Under the pieces are notes generated by a model that saw only the letters and a list, made by a program, of their open reading frames with translations, made no database searches and had not been told where the DNA came from. Shown here piece after piece: positions 18,626 to 27,622 of a stretch of 64,000 nt of DNA (its first letter is position 1; each line of letters starts with the position of its first letter). A program made the position numbers and the translations under genes. The DNA is from Micavibrio sp. UBA7657 (GTDB lineage: Bacteria; Pseudomonadota; Alphaproteobacteria; Micavibrionales; Micavibrionaceae): positions 17,581-81,580 of the forward strand of contig DLHX01000017.1 of NCBI GenBank assembly GCA_002483465.1. The letters run 5' to 3'.

Positions 18626-18843
18626 CGAATTATATATCTGTCTATAAGTCTTAAAATTTTTTCTTTATTTTGAAAAATAGCTGATTTTACTTTTTCTAAA
18701 TCAATACCTAATTCATGGCCTAAATATCTGGATAATCCAACGGCAGGCACTCTAACAGTAACCGCCTGATTGTTTTTTATAACAATCAGGCGGTAATAAA
18801 GAGGAATAGAAAAGTAATCTATTTCTATTTTTAGAACATTCAT
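18622..18843 (-). CDS. AT-rich orphan protein coupled to recA
   Basis: 73-residue protein, family not recognised. It is mixed beta then helical by eye, with a central AVTVRVPAVGLSRYLGHEL. Its ATG shares a base with the recA stop (TAATG), so translation is likely coupled to recA. The coding sequence contains a perfect 14-bp inverted repeat at 18761-18794. Codon use is AT-rich, unlike recA. It might be part of a small acquired module with the following membrane protein. Confidence 0.5.
   Translation of the reverse strand: MNVLKIEIDYFSIPLYYRLIVIKNNQAVTVRVPAVGLSRYLGHELGIDLEKVKSAIFQNKEKILRLIDRYIIR
18761..18794. repeat. perfect 14-bp inverted repeat inside an orphan gene
   Basis: Arms 18761-18774 and 18781-18794 are exact reverse complements around a 6-base AT loop and would form a very stable RNA hairpin about 50 bases downstream of the recA stop. 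Neither strand has a following T-tract, so it is not a canonical terminator, and it lies inside a reading frame. Confidence 0.8.
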
Positions 18844-20018
18844 TAACTTGCCTTTTTTGACTTCGCGGGCGGACGGTCGTTGGCGACAGGTTCTTCCGTG
18901 GCTTCGCCGCCGCTTTCAGCCTCTTCCGCTTCGTCCTTTTCGGGGCCGACCAGCAGGCTCTCGGCGACGAGACCGGCATTCTGGCGAAGCTGCGATTCAA
19001 GTTTCGCTGCGACCTCGGGATTTTCTTTCATATATTGCTTGGCGTTCTCGCGGCCCTGGCCGATGCGCTGGCCATCATAAGAGAACCATGCGCCGGATTT
19101 TTCAACGAGGTTTGCCGCGACGCCGAGATCGACGAGTTCGCCCACTTTTGAAATACCCTCGCCATACATGATGTCGAATTCGACCTGCCTGAACGGCGGC
19201 GCCATCTTGTTCTTGACGACCTTGACCCGCGTCTGGTTACCGACGACGGTTTCGCGGTCCTTGATGGAGCCGATGCGGCGGATATCGAGGCGGACGGAGG
19301 CGTAGAATTTCAGCGCGTTGCCGCCCGTGGTGGTTTCGGGCGAGCCGAACATGACGCCGATTTTCATGCGGATCTGGTTGATGAAGATGACGATGGTGCG
19401 CGAGCGGGAAATCGAGCCCGTGAGCTTACGTAACGCCTGCGACATCAATCTGGCCTGCAAGCCAACATGCGTGTCGCCCATTTCGCCCTCTAATTCGGCG
19501 CGGGGCACGAGCGCGGCGACGGAGTCAATCACCAGCACGTCGAGTGCGCCGGAGCGCACCAGCGTGTCGGCGATTTCAAGCGCCTGCTCACCGGCGTCGG
19601 GCTGGGAGATCAGAAGATTGTCGATATTGACGCCGAGTTTCTTGGCGTAGCCGGGATCAAGCGCATGTTCGGCGTCAACGATGGCGCATGTGCCGCCGGT
19701 TTTTTGCGCCTCGGCGATAACCTGCAGCGCAAGAGTGGTTTTGCCCGAGCTTTCCGGCCCGTAAATTTCAATGATACGTCCACGCGGCAGACCTCCGATG
19801 CCGAGCGCGACATCCAGACCGAGTGAGCCGGTCGAAACCACATCCACCTGCGCCTGGTTCTGCTCGCCGGCGAGTTTCATGATCGATCCCTTGCCGAAGG
19901 CGCGCTCGATCTGCACCAGGGCGGCGTCGAGGGCCTTTTGCTTGTCGGAACCGGTTTGTTTCATGGAATCGCCTTTTTCGAAGGTCTTGTCTACGGTTTT
20001 GAGGGCGGTAACAGACAT
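18843..20018 (-). CDS. recA: recombinase A
   Basis: 391-residue RecA, the ATP-dependent strand-exchange protein and SOS co-protease. Walker A GPESSGKT lies near residue 85. The DNA-binding loops are in GLQARLMSQALRKL and FINQIRMKIGVMFGSPETTTGGNALKFYAS, and the C-terminal tail is acidic and then Lys-rich. The start chosen is ATG 20018, 7 bp after AAGGAG; the frame opens 8 codons earlier without a ribosome site. The promoter region carries a LexA-like operator. Confidence 0.97.
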   Translation of the reverse strand: MSVTALKTVDKTFEKGDSMKQTGSDKQKALDAALVQIERAFGKGSIMKLAGEQNQAQVDVVSTGSLGLDVALGIGGLPRGRIIEIYGPESSGKTTLALQVIAEAQKTGGTCAIVDAEHALDPGYAKKLGVNIDNLLISQPDAGEQALEIADTLVRSGALDVLVIDSVAALVPRAELEGEMGDTHVGLQARLMSQALRKLTGSISRSRTIVIFINQIRMKIGVMFGSPETTTGGNALKFYASVRLDIRRIGSIKDRETVVGNQTRVKVVKNKMAPPFRQVEFDIMYGEGISKVGELVDLGVAANLVEKSGAWFSYDGQRIGQGRENAKQYMKENPEVAAKLESQLRQNAGLVAESLLVGPEKDEAEEAESGGEATEEPVANDRPPAKSKKAS

Positions 20019-20097
20019 TTGTGTTCTCCTTTTCTTTCGCACGATTCTGTGCGGGCTGTAAATGATTGGGGCGACTCAGAAGTTATTCGATGACTCA

Positions 20098-20138
20098 AAT
20101 GTACGCTATTTGTTCTCATTGTCAAACAAAAAGAGAAC
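20098..20138 (-). promoter_or_regulatory. recA promoter with LexA-like operator
   Basis: On the minus strand TTGACA (20120-20125) and TACATT (20098-20103) are 16 bp apart. Overlapping the -35 is GTTC-N7-GTTT (20124-20138), one base from the alphaproteobacterial LexA box GTTC-N7-GTTC. The same stretch also holds an inverted repeat GTTCTC-N15-GAGAAC (20112-20138). An operator covering the -35 fits SOS repression. Confidence 0.55.
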
Positions 20139-20169
20139 ATTGCATAAAATTCAATATTTAAAGGGTTTT

Positions 20170-22671
20170 TCAGCCGCCAAGGACGTCCTTCACCTTCGCC
20201 GCGAGCTGCTTGAGCGTGAAGGGCTTGGGCAGGAAAAAGGTGTTCGAGCCCATGTAATCCTTGAGCTTGTCCTCGGTGTAGCCGGAAATGAAAATGATTT
20301 TAAGGTCGGGATTATTCTGGCGCATGCGCTGGGCAAGTGTCGGGCCGTCCATTACGGGCATGACGACGTCGGTGACGAGAAGATCAAGATGCTTGTTCTC
20401 CTGCTTCGCCATCAGCGAGAGTGCGCTCTCGCCGCTTTCGGCGGTGAGAACCTGGTAGCCCTTGTTGGTCAGCGCGCGCTGGCTGAAGGTGCGGACGGCG
20501 TCTTCGTCTTCCACCAGTAATATGCGCTCGGTGCCGGTGAGATCCTTGGTTGAATCCTCTTCTGAACTTGGCGCGGGCTGCGCCTCCGCTTCCTCGGTGT
20601 CGGTCGCACGCGGGAGATAGATAAGGAATGTCGTGCCTTCGTTGAGGCGGCTGTTCACGTCGAGGAAGCCGCCGGTCTGCTTGATGATGCCGTAAACAGT
20701 GGCGAGGCCGAGGCCGGTTCCGTGGCCGACTTCTTTGGTCGTGAAGAACGGCTCGAAAATCCGGGCAAAGTTTTCTTCCGGGATGCCGCAGCCAGTATCC
20801 GTCACCTTAATAAGTGTCCAGTGGCCGGTCGGCAGTTCCTCGGAAACCAGCTCCACCGGCACGCGCGTGGTAAAGTTTTCGGTTTCGATAGAAAGCTTGC
20901 CGCCGCTGCCCATGGCATCGCGCGCGTTGACGGCGAGGTTAATGAGCACCTGCTCCATCTGGCCTTCGTCGACTTTCACGAGACCAAGCTCGTGGCCGTG
21001 CGTGAGATCGAGCTCGATGCCTGCGCCAATCAGGCGGCGCAGAAGATGCGAGACTTCGGTGAGAATGTCGGTGATGTCCTGCACGCGGGGACGCAGGGTC
21101 TGCTGGCGCGAGAAAGCGAGCAACTGGCGCACGAGATTGGCGGCGCGGTTGGAGTTCTGCTTGATCTGCATGATGTCGGCGAAGGACGGATCGCCCGGCT
21201 TGTGACGGAGCAATAGGAGGTCGCAGAAGCCGATGATGGCGGTGAGAAGATTGTTGAAGTCGTGCGCGATGCCGCCCGCGAGCTGGCCGATGGCCTGCAT
21301 CTTCTGCGACTGGACGAACTGGACCTCCAGCGATTTTCTTTCCGTGACGTCGATGAAATGCAGGACGAAGCTGCCTTCGCGGAATTTCCGCGCGTGCATT
21401 TGCGTCATGACTTTCTTCTTGCCGCCGGAGAGCGAAATTTCCAGCGGCGCGCGCATCGGGTGCCCCTGCTCGATCTGTTCGAGCGTGGATTTGAATGTCT
21501 CGTGATCTTCGGCGCTGATGAGTTTTTTGAAGGCCGAGCCTTCAATTTCAGAAATGGAAACGTCCAGCATATCGGCGAAGGCGTTGTTGCAGTCGGCGAT
21601 AGTGCCCTTGCCGTCAACCTGCACGATGCCGAGCGGTGCTTCTTCGAAGAATCTCTGGAAACGGTCTTCGGAGGCTTTCAGGGCCTTGTGCATTTCGCGC
21701 TCAGCGGTCAGGTCGTGGACGACGGCGCGGGTTCTTACTCTTCCGTCAGATTCGCGAACCACAACTTGATTGATTGAGGCGAGGAATGTCTTGCCGCCGG
21801 GGCCTTTCATGCGCACTTCGACGACCTGGCGCGTGCGGCCTTCATCGACGAGGTCGAACGGATTGCCTTTTTTCGGCGGCGCTGAGAGATAGGTGTGAAG
21901 CGTGCCGTGCTCGAGCAGGTTGCGTAAATCTTCACCGATCCAGCGCGCAAACGTCGCGTTGGCGAAAACGAAACGCCCCTGCTCGTCGACCGAGAAGAAT
22001 CCGACCGGTGCGTTATCCGTGAAATCGATCAGCTTTTCGCGTTCCTCGCGGATGGCGCGGTCGGAGCTGTGTTTTTGCGTCACATCGTCGACGCGCCAGT
22101 GCACGTAACCTGCATAGCCCGCGACGGGTTGCGCCGTTACGGTGAGCCAGCGCTCGCGGTCTTCATATTTGGAAAAAAGCTCGAGCGAGTCTGTCAAACC
22201 ACGATGCGCCTGGTCGGCCAGCAGGCGAAAATGTGCGGCGCCTTCGTCATTGTTCTGAAATAGTTTCGTCAAAGTCGGCAGGCTGGGCACGCCGACGCCG
22301 CGGCACAATCTTTCGAATTTATTATTGTAATAAACTGTGTTCTCGGCGCTGTCGGTGATCAGGCGCGCACCGCGGCTTCCCTCCAGCACTTCGCGCATTA
22401 GGGTCAAATTGTCGCGGCTGGAGCGGATGGCTTTGTGGGAGCGTAACAAAACAAAACCGACAAACAACGAAAAGATAAAAGCGAGGCCCGCGATAAAGCG
22501 CGTGGTTTCATCGGCGTGCGAGAATGTGGCGATGAACAGGAACATGGCGGCGAACAGGCCGAGAAAAATCAACGCGCCGACGCTCTGGTAATCGCGGGCG
22601 GTCTTTTTTACGGGGCCGGGCTGGGCGGTTTTGTAATGCCTGGCGATGAATTCGGCATTGTCCATCTTCAT
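20170..22671 (-). CDS. cckA: hybrid histidine kinase CckA, cell-cycle regulator
   Basis: 833-residue membrane hybrid kinase feeding the CtrA phosphorelay (through ChpT), which controls cell cycle and flagellar genes in alphaproteobacteria. Two membrane helices lie at about 31-50 and 58-76. PAS-type domains are at about 95-200, 215-325 and 335-445. The HisKA domain has His470 in LAGGIAHDFNNLLTAIIGF, and the ATPase domain has N583, DTGCGIPEEN and GTGLGLATVYGI. The receiver has Asp768 in LLVTDVVMPVMDG. The domain order and the phospho-His motif are characteristic of CckA. It lies 53 bp downstream of flhB, tying it to flagellar loci. Confidence 0.93.
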   Translation of the reverse strand: MKMDNAEFIARHYKTAQPGPVKKTARDYQSVGALIFLGLFAAMFLFIATFSHADETTRFIAGLAFIFSLFVGFVLLRSHKAIRSSRDNLTLMREVLEGSRGARLITDSAENTVYYNNKFERLCRGVGVPSLPTLTKLFQNNDEGAAHFRLLADQAHRGLTDSLELFSKYEDRERWLTVTAQPVAGYAGYVHWRVDDVTQKHSSDRAIREEREKLIDFTDNAPVGFFSVDEQGRFVFANATFARWIGEDLRNLLEHGTLHTYLSAPPKKGNPFDLVDEGRTRQVVEVRMKGPGGKTFLASINQVVVRESDGRVRTRAVVHDLTAEREMHKALKASEDRFQRFFEEAPLGIVQVDGKGTIADCNNAFADMLDVSISEIEGSAFKKLISAEDHETFKSTLEQIEQGHPMRAPLEISLSGGKKKVMTQMHARKFREGSFVLHFIDVTERKSLEVQFVQSQKMQAIGQLAGGIAHDFNNLLTAIIGFCDLLLLRHKPGDPSFADIMQIKQNSNRAANLVRQLLAFSRQQTLRPRVQDITDILTEVSHLLRRLIGAGIELDLTHGHELGLVKVDEGQMEQVLINLAVNARDAMGSGGKLSIETENFTTRVPVELVSEELPTGHWTLIKVTDTGCGIPEENFARIFEPFFTTKEVGHGTGLGLATVYGIIKQTGGFLDVNSRLNEGTTFLIYLPRATDTEEAEAQPAPSSEEDSTKDLTGTERILLVEDEDAVRTFSQRALTNKGYQVLTAESGESALSLMAKQENKHLDLLVTDVVMPVMDGPTLAQRMRQNNPDLKIIFISGYTEDKLKDYMGSNTFFLPKPFTLKQLAAKVKDVLGG

Positions 22672-22724
22672 GTCTTAAAAATACCGTAAATGGCAGAAAG
22701 TTAACAGGGATATCGGGGAATTGG

Positions 22725-23804
22725 TTAACGGAGCTTGCCGCGTAGCTTGAAGACGTAGGAAATGACCTCGGCGACGGCCTTGAAATGCTCCGCCGGGATG
22801 GTTTCGTCGATATCCACGGTGTCATAAAGCACCCGGGCCAGAGGCGGGTTTTCAAAGAGAACGATATTATGTTCTTTGGCGACTTCGCGGATACGCAGGG
22901 CGACATTATCGAGTCCCTTGGCGATGCAGACCGGCGCGTCCATCGTTTCAGGTTTGTATTCCAGCGCGATTGAATAGTGCGTCGGGTTTGTGATGACCAC
23001 ATCGGCGCGCGGCACAGCCTGGATCATGCGCTGGCGCGCCTTCTCCGTCCGCAATTGACGGAGGCGTGCCTTGACGTGGGGATCGCCTTCCGACTGCTTG
23101 TATTCGTCTTTCAGTTCCTGCTTGGTCATGCGCATGCGTTTGTAATGCTCGTAACGCTGGTAGAGCAGATCGATCACCGCGATCACGAGCAGGACCACGA
23201 GAATTCCAACCATTAGGCGCACGACGAGTGTTTTCATTTCTCCCATCAAAAGCGGGATCGGCAGGCCGACCATGTGGTCGAGCTGGCCGAAATACGGATA
23301 GAGAATGACAGCGCCGACGATGCTGATGACGACGATTTTCAAAATGCCTTTCACGAACTCCATGAGCGAGCGCATGGAGAAGAGGCGCTGGAATCCCTTC
23401 ATAGGTGAAATCTTGCTGATGTCCGGCTTGATGATCTCAGGCGCGAAGAGCGGCCCGACCTGGACGAACGGCGAAAGAAACGCCGCCAGTAACAATAAAG
23501 AGAATGGCAACGCGAGAATGAGCAGGATTTTTTTAAGCCCCTCGCCCAGCACAATGTGCAAACCGCCAGGAACACCAGGCATATCGTGCGAACCCTCGAT
23601 ATAGGCCTGCATTAATAATGTGAGATCTTTGAAAACCGGTCCCGAGAAGGACATGATAAGGATCGTGGCGGCCAGCAACATGACCCAGTTGTTGACTTCT
23701 CGGGAGAGCGCAACCTGGCCTTTTTTCCGCGCCTCCTCCAGTTTTTTGGGGGTGGGTTCCTCGGTTTTCTGGGTATCGTCGGGCTGTTCGCCGTCCTCAG
23801 CCAT
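22725..23804 (-). CDS. flhB: flagellar type III export switch protein FlhB
   Basis: 359-residue export-gate protein. There is an acidic N-terminus, four membrane helices (about 38-58, 88-112, 150-170, 190-215), a cytoplasmic linker, and the autocleavage site NPTH at 273-276 in VITNPTHYSIAL, followed by the FlhB-CC domain. It controls the switch from rod/hook to filament substrates. A 176-bp spacer now separates it from an opposing LamG gene; in related genomes it commonly follows fliR directly. Confidence 0.96.
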   Translation of the reverse strand: MAEDGEQPDDTQKTEEPTPKKLEEARKKGQVALSREVNNWVMLLAATILIMSFSGPVFKDLTLLMQAYIEGSHDMPGVPGGLHIVLGEGLKKILLILALPFSLLLLAAFLSPFVQVGPLFAPEIIKPDISKISPMKGFQRLFSMRSLMEFVKGILKIVVISIVGAVILYPYFGQLDHMVGLPIPLLMGEMKTLVVRLMVGILVVLLVIAVIDLLYQRYEHYKRMRMTKQELKDEYKQSEGDPHVKARLRQLRTEKARQRMIQAVPRADVVITNPTHYSIALEYKPETMDAPVCIAKGLDNVALRIREVAKEHNIVLFENPPLARVLYDTVDIDETIPAEHFKAVAEVISYVFKLRGKLR

Positions 23805-23977
23805 GGATTATTAAAACTCCGTCAGGAATGCGGGAATCAACCTTAGCAGATAAGACCTATCCCTTTCCACGGCCTATATTTTTCAGAATAATCCACAGCC
23901 ATGGCTAGAAAATGAAATAGAATTTAAACCATTATCTGCTACCATGGCGATTGGTGGTAAAAAACTAAAGCCGACGT

Positions 23978-25747
23978 ATGCCGATAAGATTTCTCGCTCT
24001 TTTGTGTACGATTGTATTCAGCGTGCCACAAATGGCATGGGCTGACTGCTCTTCGCCTGCAGCCGTCGCCGGCAGCAGAGAGTACACTAATGGAGGGTAT
24101 AAAATCTGTGATGGTACAACTTGGCTGGATTTCTACTGCCCTGATTCTACCTGGACCGCTACCTTAAGAAGATACTGGAAACTGGATAACACCGGCGGCG
24201 ATCCTATCGAGTCCGCGAGTAATGCCACCACCACGCAGAGCAACGTGACATGGGCGCCCACAACCGGTTACCGAGACGGGAACGCAAGCTTTAACGGCAC
24301 AAACTCCTACATCAATGCCGGCGGCAACACCACGACGGATATCGACGATCTTATGGGAGCTTCCGGTCTTTCGGTTTCGGCCTGGATTTACCCGACGGGC
24401 CTTGGCGAAAATACCAACGGCACGATCTTGGGCAAGGATAACGGAACGGCAGCAGCGCCCACCAACGGCTGGTATTTACGTCTGGTAAGCAGCAACAGAA
24501 TTGAATTCCTTTCCGACCATGTGACGACCGACCTGGTGATCAGATCCGCAAATAATGCCATCACTTTAAATGCATGGAATCATGTCGTGCTGACATGGAC
24601 AGGATCGACGACAGCCACGACTGCCAAAATTTACGTTAACGGCACCGAAGTTGCCTACGGTACACAAACCAACGGCGCGGGCGCGCGTAACTCAGACGCC
24701 GCGCGCGACCTGATTATCGGCAACAACCGCGTCGCAACTCTTGGCCGCACTTTCGCGGGGCAGATCGACGAGGTTTACGTTTTCGACGGTATTGTCAGCG
24801 CGACGGAAATCGCAACCTTGAAATCGCGGGGCTGCACGCGCCTGAACAGCTGCGCCACCTCCGCATCGACGGTAAGTTACAACACCACCAGCCATGCTTT
24901 TGAGTATTGCGACGGCACGAATTTGATCAATCTCGGCTGCCCGGCAGTAACATCCGCATCGCCGCCCGCTACCACAAACCTTATCGGCCACTGGAAGCTC
25001 GATGAAAGCAGCGGCACAACAGCCGCCGATTCATCCAGTGGCGGCCACCCCGGAACAATTATCAACAGCGGTCGATTTACCTGGTACCCCTCGGGCGGCC
25101 AGATTAACGGGGCCGGATATCTCGGCGCTGTTGACGGTGCCAACGATGACACCCAGCCTCACATCGATCTTGGAACAAGCTTTGATGTTCCAGCCCCACC
25201 TTTTTCAATCGCGGCATGGATTAATGTAACGGATAACAACAATTACCGCGGTCTTTTCGGAAAAAGAACCAACTATCCTAGCACCCGGATTTTCATTTTT
25301 ACGCAACCATCGGGACAGCTTACTGTCCAAGATTCCGTCGGCCAGTTAGACTTTAATTATTACCCCCCTCCTGGAGAATGGAAGCATATCGCTCTTGTTT
25401 TCACGGGTAGCGATTCCAAACTTTACGTCAATGGAGTTTTGACCGATACAAAGGCTGCTCTTAGCTTTGCCGGCGGCGATACCAGCGCGCATGCAAATAT
25501 CGGCGATAATGGCGAGCCAGATAGCATCGGGAACCTTGGTGACGGCGACCCGTGGAAAGGCTACATCGACGACTTCCGCATTTACGCCGAAGAGCTTGAC
25601 GCCGGCGAAGTGACGGGTCTTTATGGTTCGTCTATTTGCGCTTCACTGGGATCCTGCGCCGCCGAGGGCGCGGTGGAATACGATTCCACCGGCAATTTCC
25701 TCAAATGGTGTAATGGCACAAACTGGATCGGTTTTACGCGGTTTTAA
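23978..25747 (+). CDS. secreted LamG-domain protein with Cys modules
   Basis: 589-residue secreted protein. It has a signal peptide (to about residue 22, ending QMAWA), two concanavalin/LamG-like jelly-roll domains at about 64-282 and 334-550, and three short Cys modules at 24-54, 286-321 and 554-589, each ending in a CDGT or CNGT motif followed by a large hydrophobic residue. LamG units carry SFNGTNSYINAG, LSVSAWIYPTG, WNHVVLTW, KIYVNGTEV and IDEVYVFDG type strands. Surface adhesion or carbohydrate binding is plausible. It is encoded opposite to the flanking flagellar genes and its stop abuts the convergent fliR stop. No strong Shine-Dalgarno was seen before the ATG. Confidence 0.8.
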   Translation: MPIRFLALLCTIVFSVPQMAWADCSSPAAVAGSREYTNGGYKICDGTTWLDFYCPDSTWTATLRRYWKLDNTGGDPIESASNATTTQSNVTWAPTTGYRDGNASFNGTNSYINAGGNTTTDIDDLMGASGLSVSAWIYPTGLGENTNGTILGKDNGTAAAPTNGWYLRLVSSNRIEFLSDHVTTDLVIRSANNAITLNAWNHVVLTWTGSTTATTAKIYVNGTEVAYGTQTNGAGARNSDAARDLIIGNNRVATLGRTFAGQIDEVYVFDGIVSATEIATLKSRGCTRLNSCATSASTVSYNTTSHAFEYCDGTNLINLGCPAVTSASPPATTNLIGHWKLDESSGTTAADSSSGGHPGTIINSGRFTWYPSGGQINGAGYLGAVDGANDDTQPHIDLGTSFDVPAPPFSIAAWINVTDNNNYRGLFGKRTNYPSTRIFIFTQPSGQLTVQDSVGQLDFNYYPPPGEWKHIALVFTGSDSKLYVNGVLTDTKAALSFAGGDTSAHANIGDNGEPDSIGNLGDGDPWKGYIDDFRIYAEELDAGEVTGLYGSSICASLGSCAAEGAVEYDSTGNFLKWCNGTNWIGFTRF

Positions 25748-26536
25748 TCAGCCGACCGCTTTCAGGAAGAACACCATGCCTTCTTCGAACTCGGTGGTCC
25801 AGTAGATGAAGATGGCGGACATGACAAGCATCAGAGTCAAAATCGAAAGCAAAATCTGCAACGGCAGCGCTAACAGGAATACCTGAATTTGCGGCATCAG
25901 GCGCGAGAGCACGCCCATTCCCACATATATAAGCATCGTCAGAACGATAAACGGCGCGCCGATCTTGACGCCGATAGCGAAACTTGCGGAAACCGTGCGC
26001 GCGAGAAACTCCGCCATGCTGCCGCTGTCGGGCACTGCGCCGACCGGGAACAGCTCGTAGCTTTCCACGAGTCCTGCGATTAAAAGATGATGCAGATCGG
26101 TCGCGAACAGGAACAGGACGCCGGTTATCGACAAAAATGCGCCGACGAGCGAGCCTTGCGTCGCCAGTGACGGATTAAAGACCTGCGCGTTGCCGAGACC
26201 GGACGATATAGAGATCACCATGCCTGCGGTATCGAGCGCGGTCATGAAAATGCGGGCAACCGTACCGAAGAAAAGACCGATGATGAATTCCATCATGATC
26301 AGCATAAGCAGTGTAAATGTTCCCGGCACCTGCGCGGGCATATATTTAAATGTGAGCGGGCACAGAACAAAACTAAGTCCCAGTGCGATCATGAGACGAA
26401 GACGCTCGGGCACGAATGAATCGCCAAGGCCCGGCATGATCATTACCGCCGTGCCCATGCGCACGAATGTCAGGATAAAGGCAAGGATGCCGCTCGCGAG
26501 GAAGGTTTCGAGAAGGCCGTTGAACACCGGCAGCAC
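25748..26536 (-). CDS. fliR: flagellar export gate protein FliR
   Basis: 262-residue polytopic membrane protein of the export gate (FliPQR core). It has six hydrophobic segments, conserved RMGTAVMIMPGLGD near the N-terminus, and ALQILLSILTLM-type C-terminal helices. It follows fliQ by 4 bp in the flgB-flgC-fliE-fliQ-fliR operon. It ends against the LamG gene where flhB would normally follow. Confidence 0.95.
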   Translation of the reverse strand: MLPVFNGLLETFLASGILAFILTFVRMGTAVMIMPGLGDSFVPERLRLMIALGLSFVLCPLTFKYMPAQVPGTFTLLMLIMMEFIIGLFFGTVARIFMTALDTAGMVISISSGLGNAQVFNPSLATQGSLVGAFLSITGVLFLFATDLHHLLIAGLVESYELFPVGAVPDSGSMAEFLARTVSASFAIGVKIGAPFIVLTMLIYVGMGVLSRLMPQIQVFLLALPLQILLSILTLMLVMSAIFIYWTTEFEEGMVFFLKAVG

Positions 26537-26540
26537 GGGA

Positions 26541-26807
26541 TTATCCCAGGCCGATCATGCGATCCGCCAGCGAATGCATGAAGTCGGTCAAAGTCGTCAT
26601 CATCCAGGGCAGGAAAACAAACATGGCGAGGAAGATTGCGAGAATCTTGGGAACGAAGACCAGCGTGATTTCCTGAATCTGCGTCAGCGCCTGCACGAGC
26701 GCAATCGAAACGCCGACGACAAGGCCGATGAGCAAAATGGGCGCGCCGATCTGGATGGAGATCAGCAAAGCCTCGCGCGTGACATCGAGAATCTCGGTTT
26801 CATTCAT
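26541..26807 (-). CDS. fliQ: flagellar export gate protein FliQ
   Basis: 88-residue two-helix gate subunit. The family pattern is clear: MNETEILDVTREAL, GAPILLIGLVVGVSIALVQA, then LTQIQEITLVFVPKIL and a second helix FLAMFVFLPWM. It lies between fliE and fliR with a 43-bp gap upstream. Confidence 0.95.
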   Translation of the reverse strand: MNETEILDVTREALLISIQIGAPILLIGLVVGVSIALVQALTQIQEITLVFVPKILAIFLAMFVFLPWMMTTLTDFMHSLADRMIGLG

Positions 26808-26850
26808 ATAAAAAGGATAGAGGAAAAAGTCCGCCGAGGCTAGGCCATGC

Positions 26851-27165
26851 CTAGATGGGCATTCTCATAATTTCCTGGTATGCGCCAATCAGGCGGTCGC
26901 GCAGTGCAACCACGGTTTGCAGCGTCACTTCGGCGGATGTCACGGCCTGCACGACATCAGTCAGGTCGGCCTCGCCGGTCACGGCCTGGGCCGAGGTTGT
27001 TTCGCTGGTCTTCATGGTCTCCAGCACGTCGGAGGCCTTGTCCTTAAGGAAATCGGAGAAGGAAACGCCGTCATTGTTACCGGCGCCGGTTTTATTGACC
27101 AGCCCCTGCGTATTACCGTAGGCGCTTGCCGCTATGCTCGGGTCTATCATCTTGCTGATGGGCAT
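26851..27165 (-). CDS. fliE: flagellar hook-basal body protein FliE
   Basis: 104-residue adaptor connecting the MS ring to the proximal rod. The C-terminal half contains the FliE core, TGEADLTDVVQAVTSAEVTL followed by QTVVALRDRLIGAYQEIMRM. The N-terminus has SFSDFLKDKASD. It follows flgC by 27 bp. Confidence 0.94.
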   Translation of the reverse strand: MPISKMIDPSIAASAYGNTQGLVNKTGAGNNDGVSFSDFLKDKASDVLETMKTSETTSAQAVTGEADLTDVVQAVTSAEVTLQTVVALRDRLIGAYQEIMRMPI

Positions 27166-27192
27166 GTCTGGCTCCTGTTATCTATTATACGC

Positions 27193-27612
27193 TTAGGATC
27201 TCAATAAATCTATCGTGCGCATGACCATATTCCGGGCCTGTTCGATAAGACCGAGATTCGCCTCATAAGAACGCTGCGCTTCCTTTACGTCCATGATTTC
27301 AATAAGTGAATTAACGTTGGGCATTTTCACCATGCCTTTTTCATCGGCTGCCGGGTGATCGGGAATATATTTCATCGGGAACGGTGTTTTCTTGTCCGTG
27401 CCGATTTTATCGACGCTCACCAGGTCGACACCAAGCTTTTTATCGAGTTCGTTTTTAAACGTGATCGTCTGGCGGTGATACGGCTCGGAACCGGGCGTAA
27501 GCCCCGCGGTGTCCGCGTTGGCGATGTTCTCGGTGATGACACGCAGGCGCGTGCCCTGCACTTTCATGCCCATCGCCGAGATCTTCATTGCATTCATGAT
27601 GTCATTGCTCAT
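27193..27612 (-). CDS. flgC: flagellar proximal rod protein FlgC
   Basis: 139-residue rod protein with the N-terminal rod/hook motif GMKVQGTRLRVITENIANADT and the C-terminal heptad region NVNSLIEIMDVKEAQRSYEANL. Second gene of the flgB operon, 10 bp after flgB. Confidence 0.95.
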   Translation of the reverse strand: MSNDIMNAMKISAMGMKVQGTRLRVITENIANADTAGLTPGSEPYHRQTITFKNELDKKLGVDLVSVDKIGTDKKTPFPMKYIPDHPAADEKGMVKMPNVNSLIEIMDVKEAQRSYEANLGLIEQARNMVMRTIDLLRS

Positions 27613-27622
27613 GATCTATCTC

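Noticed and set aside
18761..18794. rho-independent terminator of recA
   Set aside because: The hairpin is strong but no T-tract follows on either strand, and it lies within a frame.
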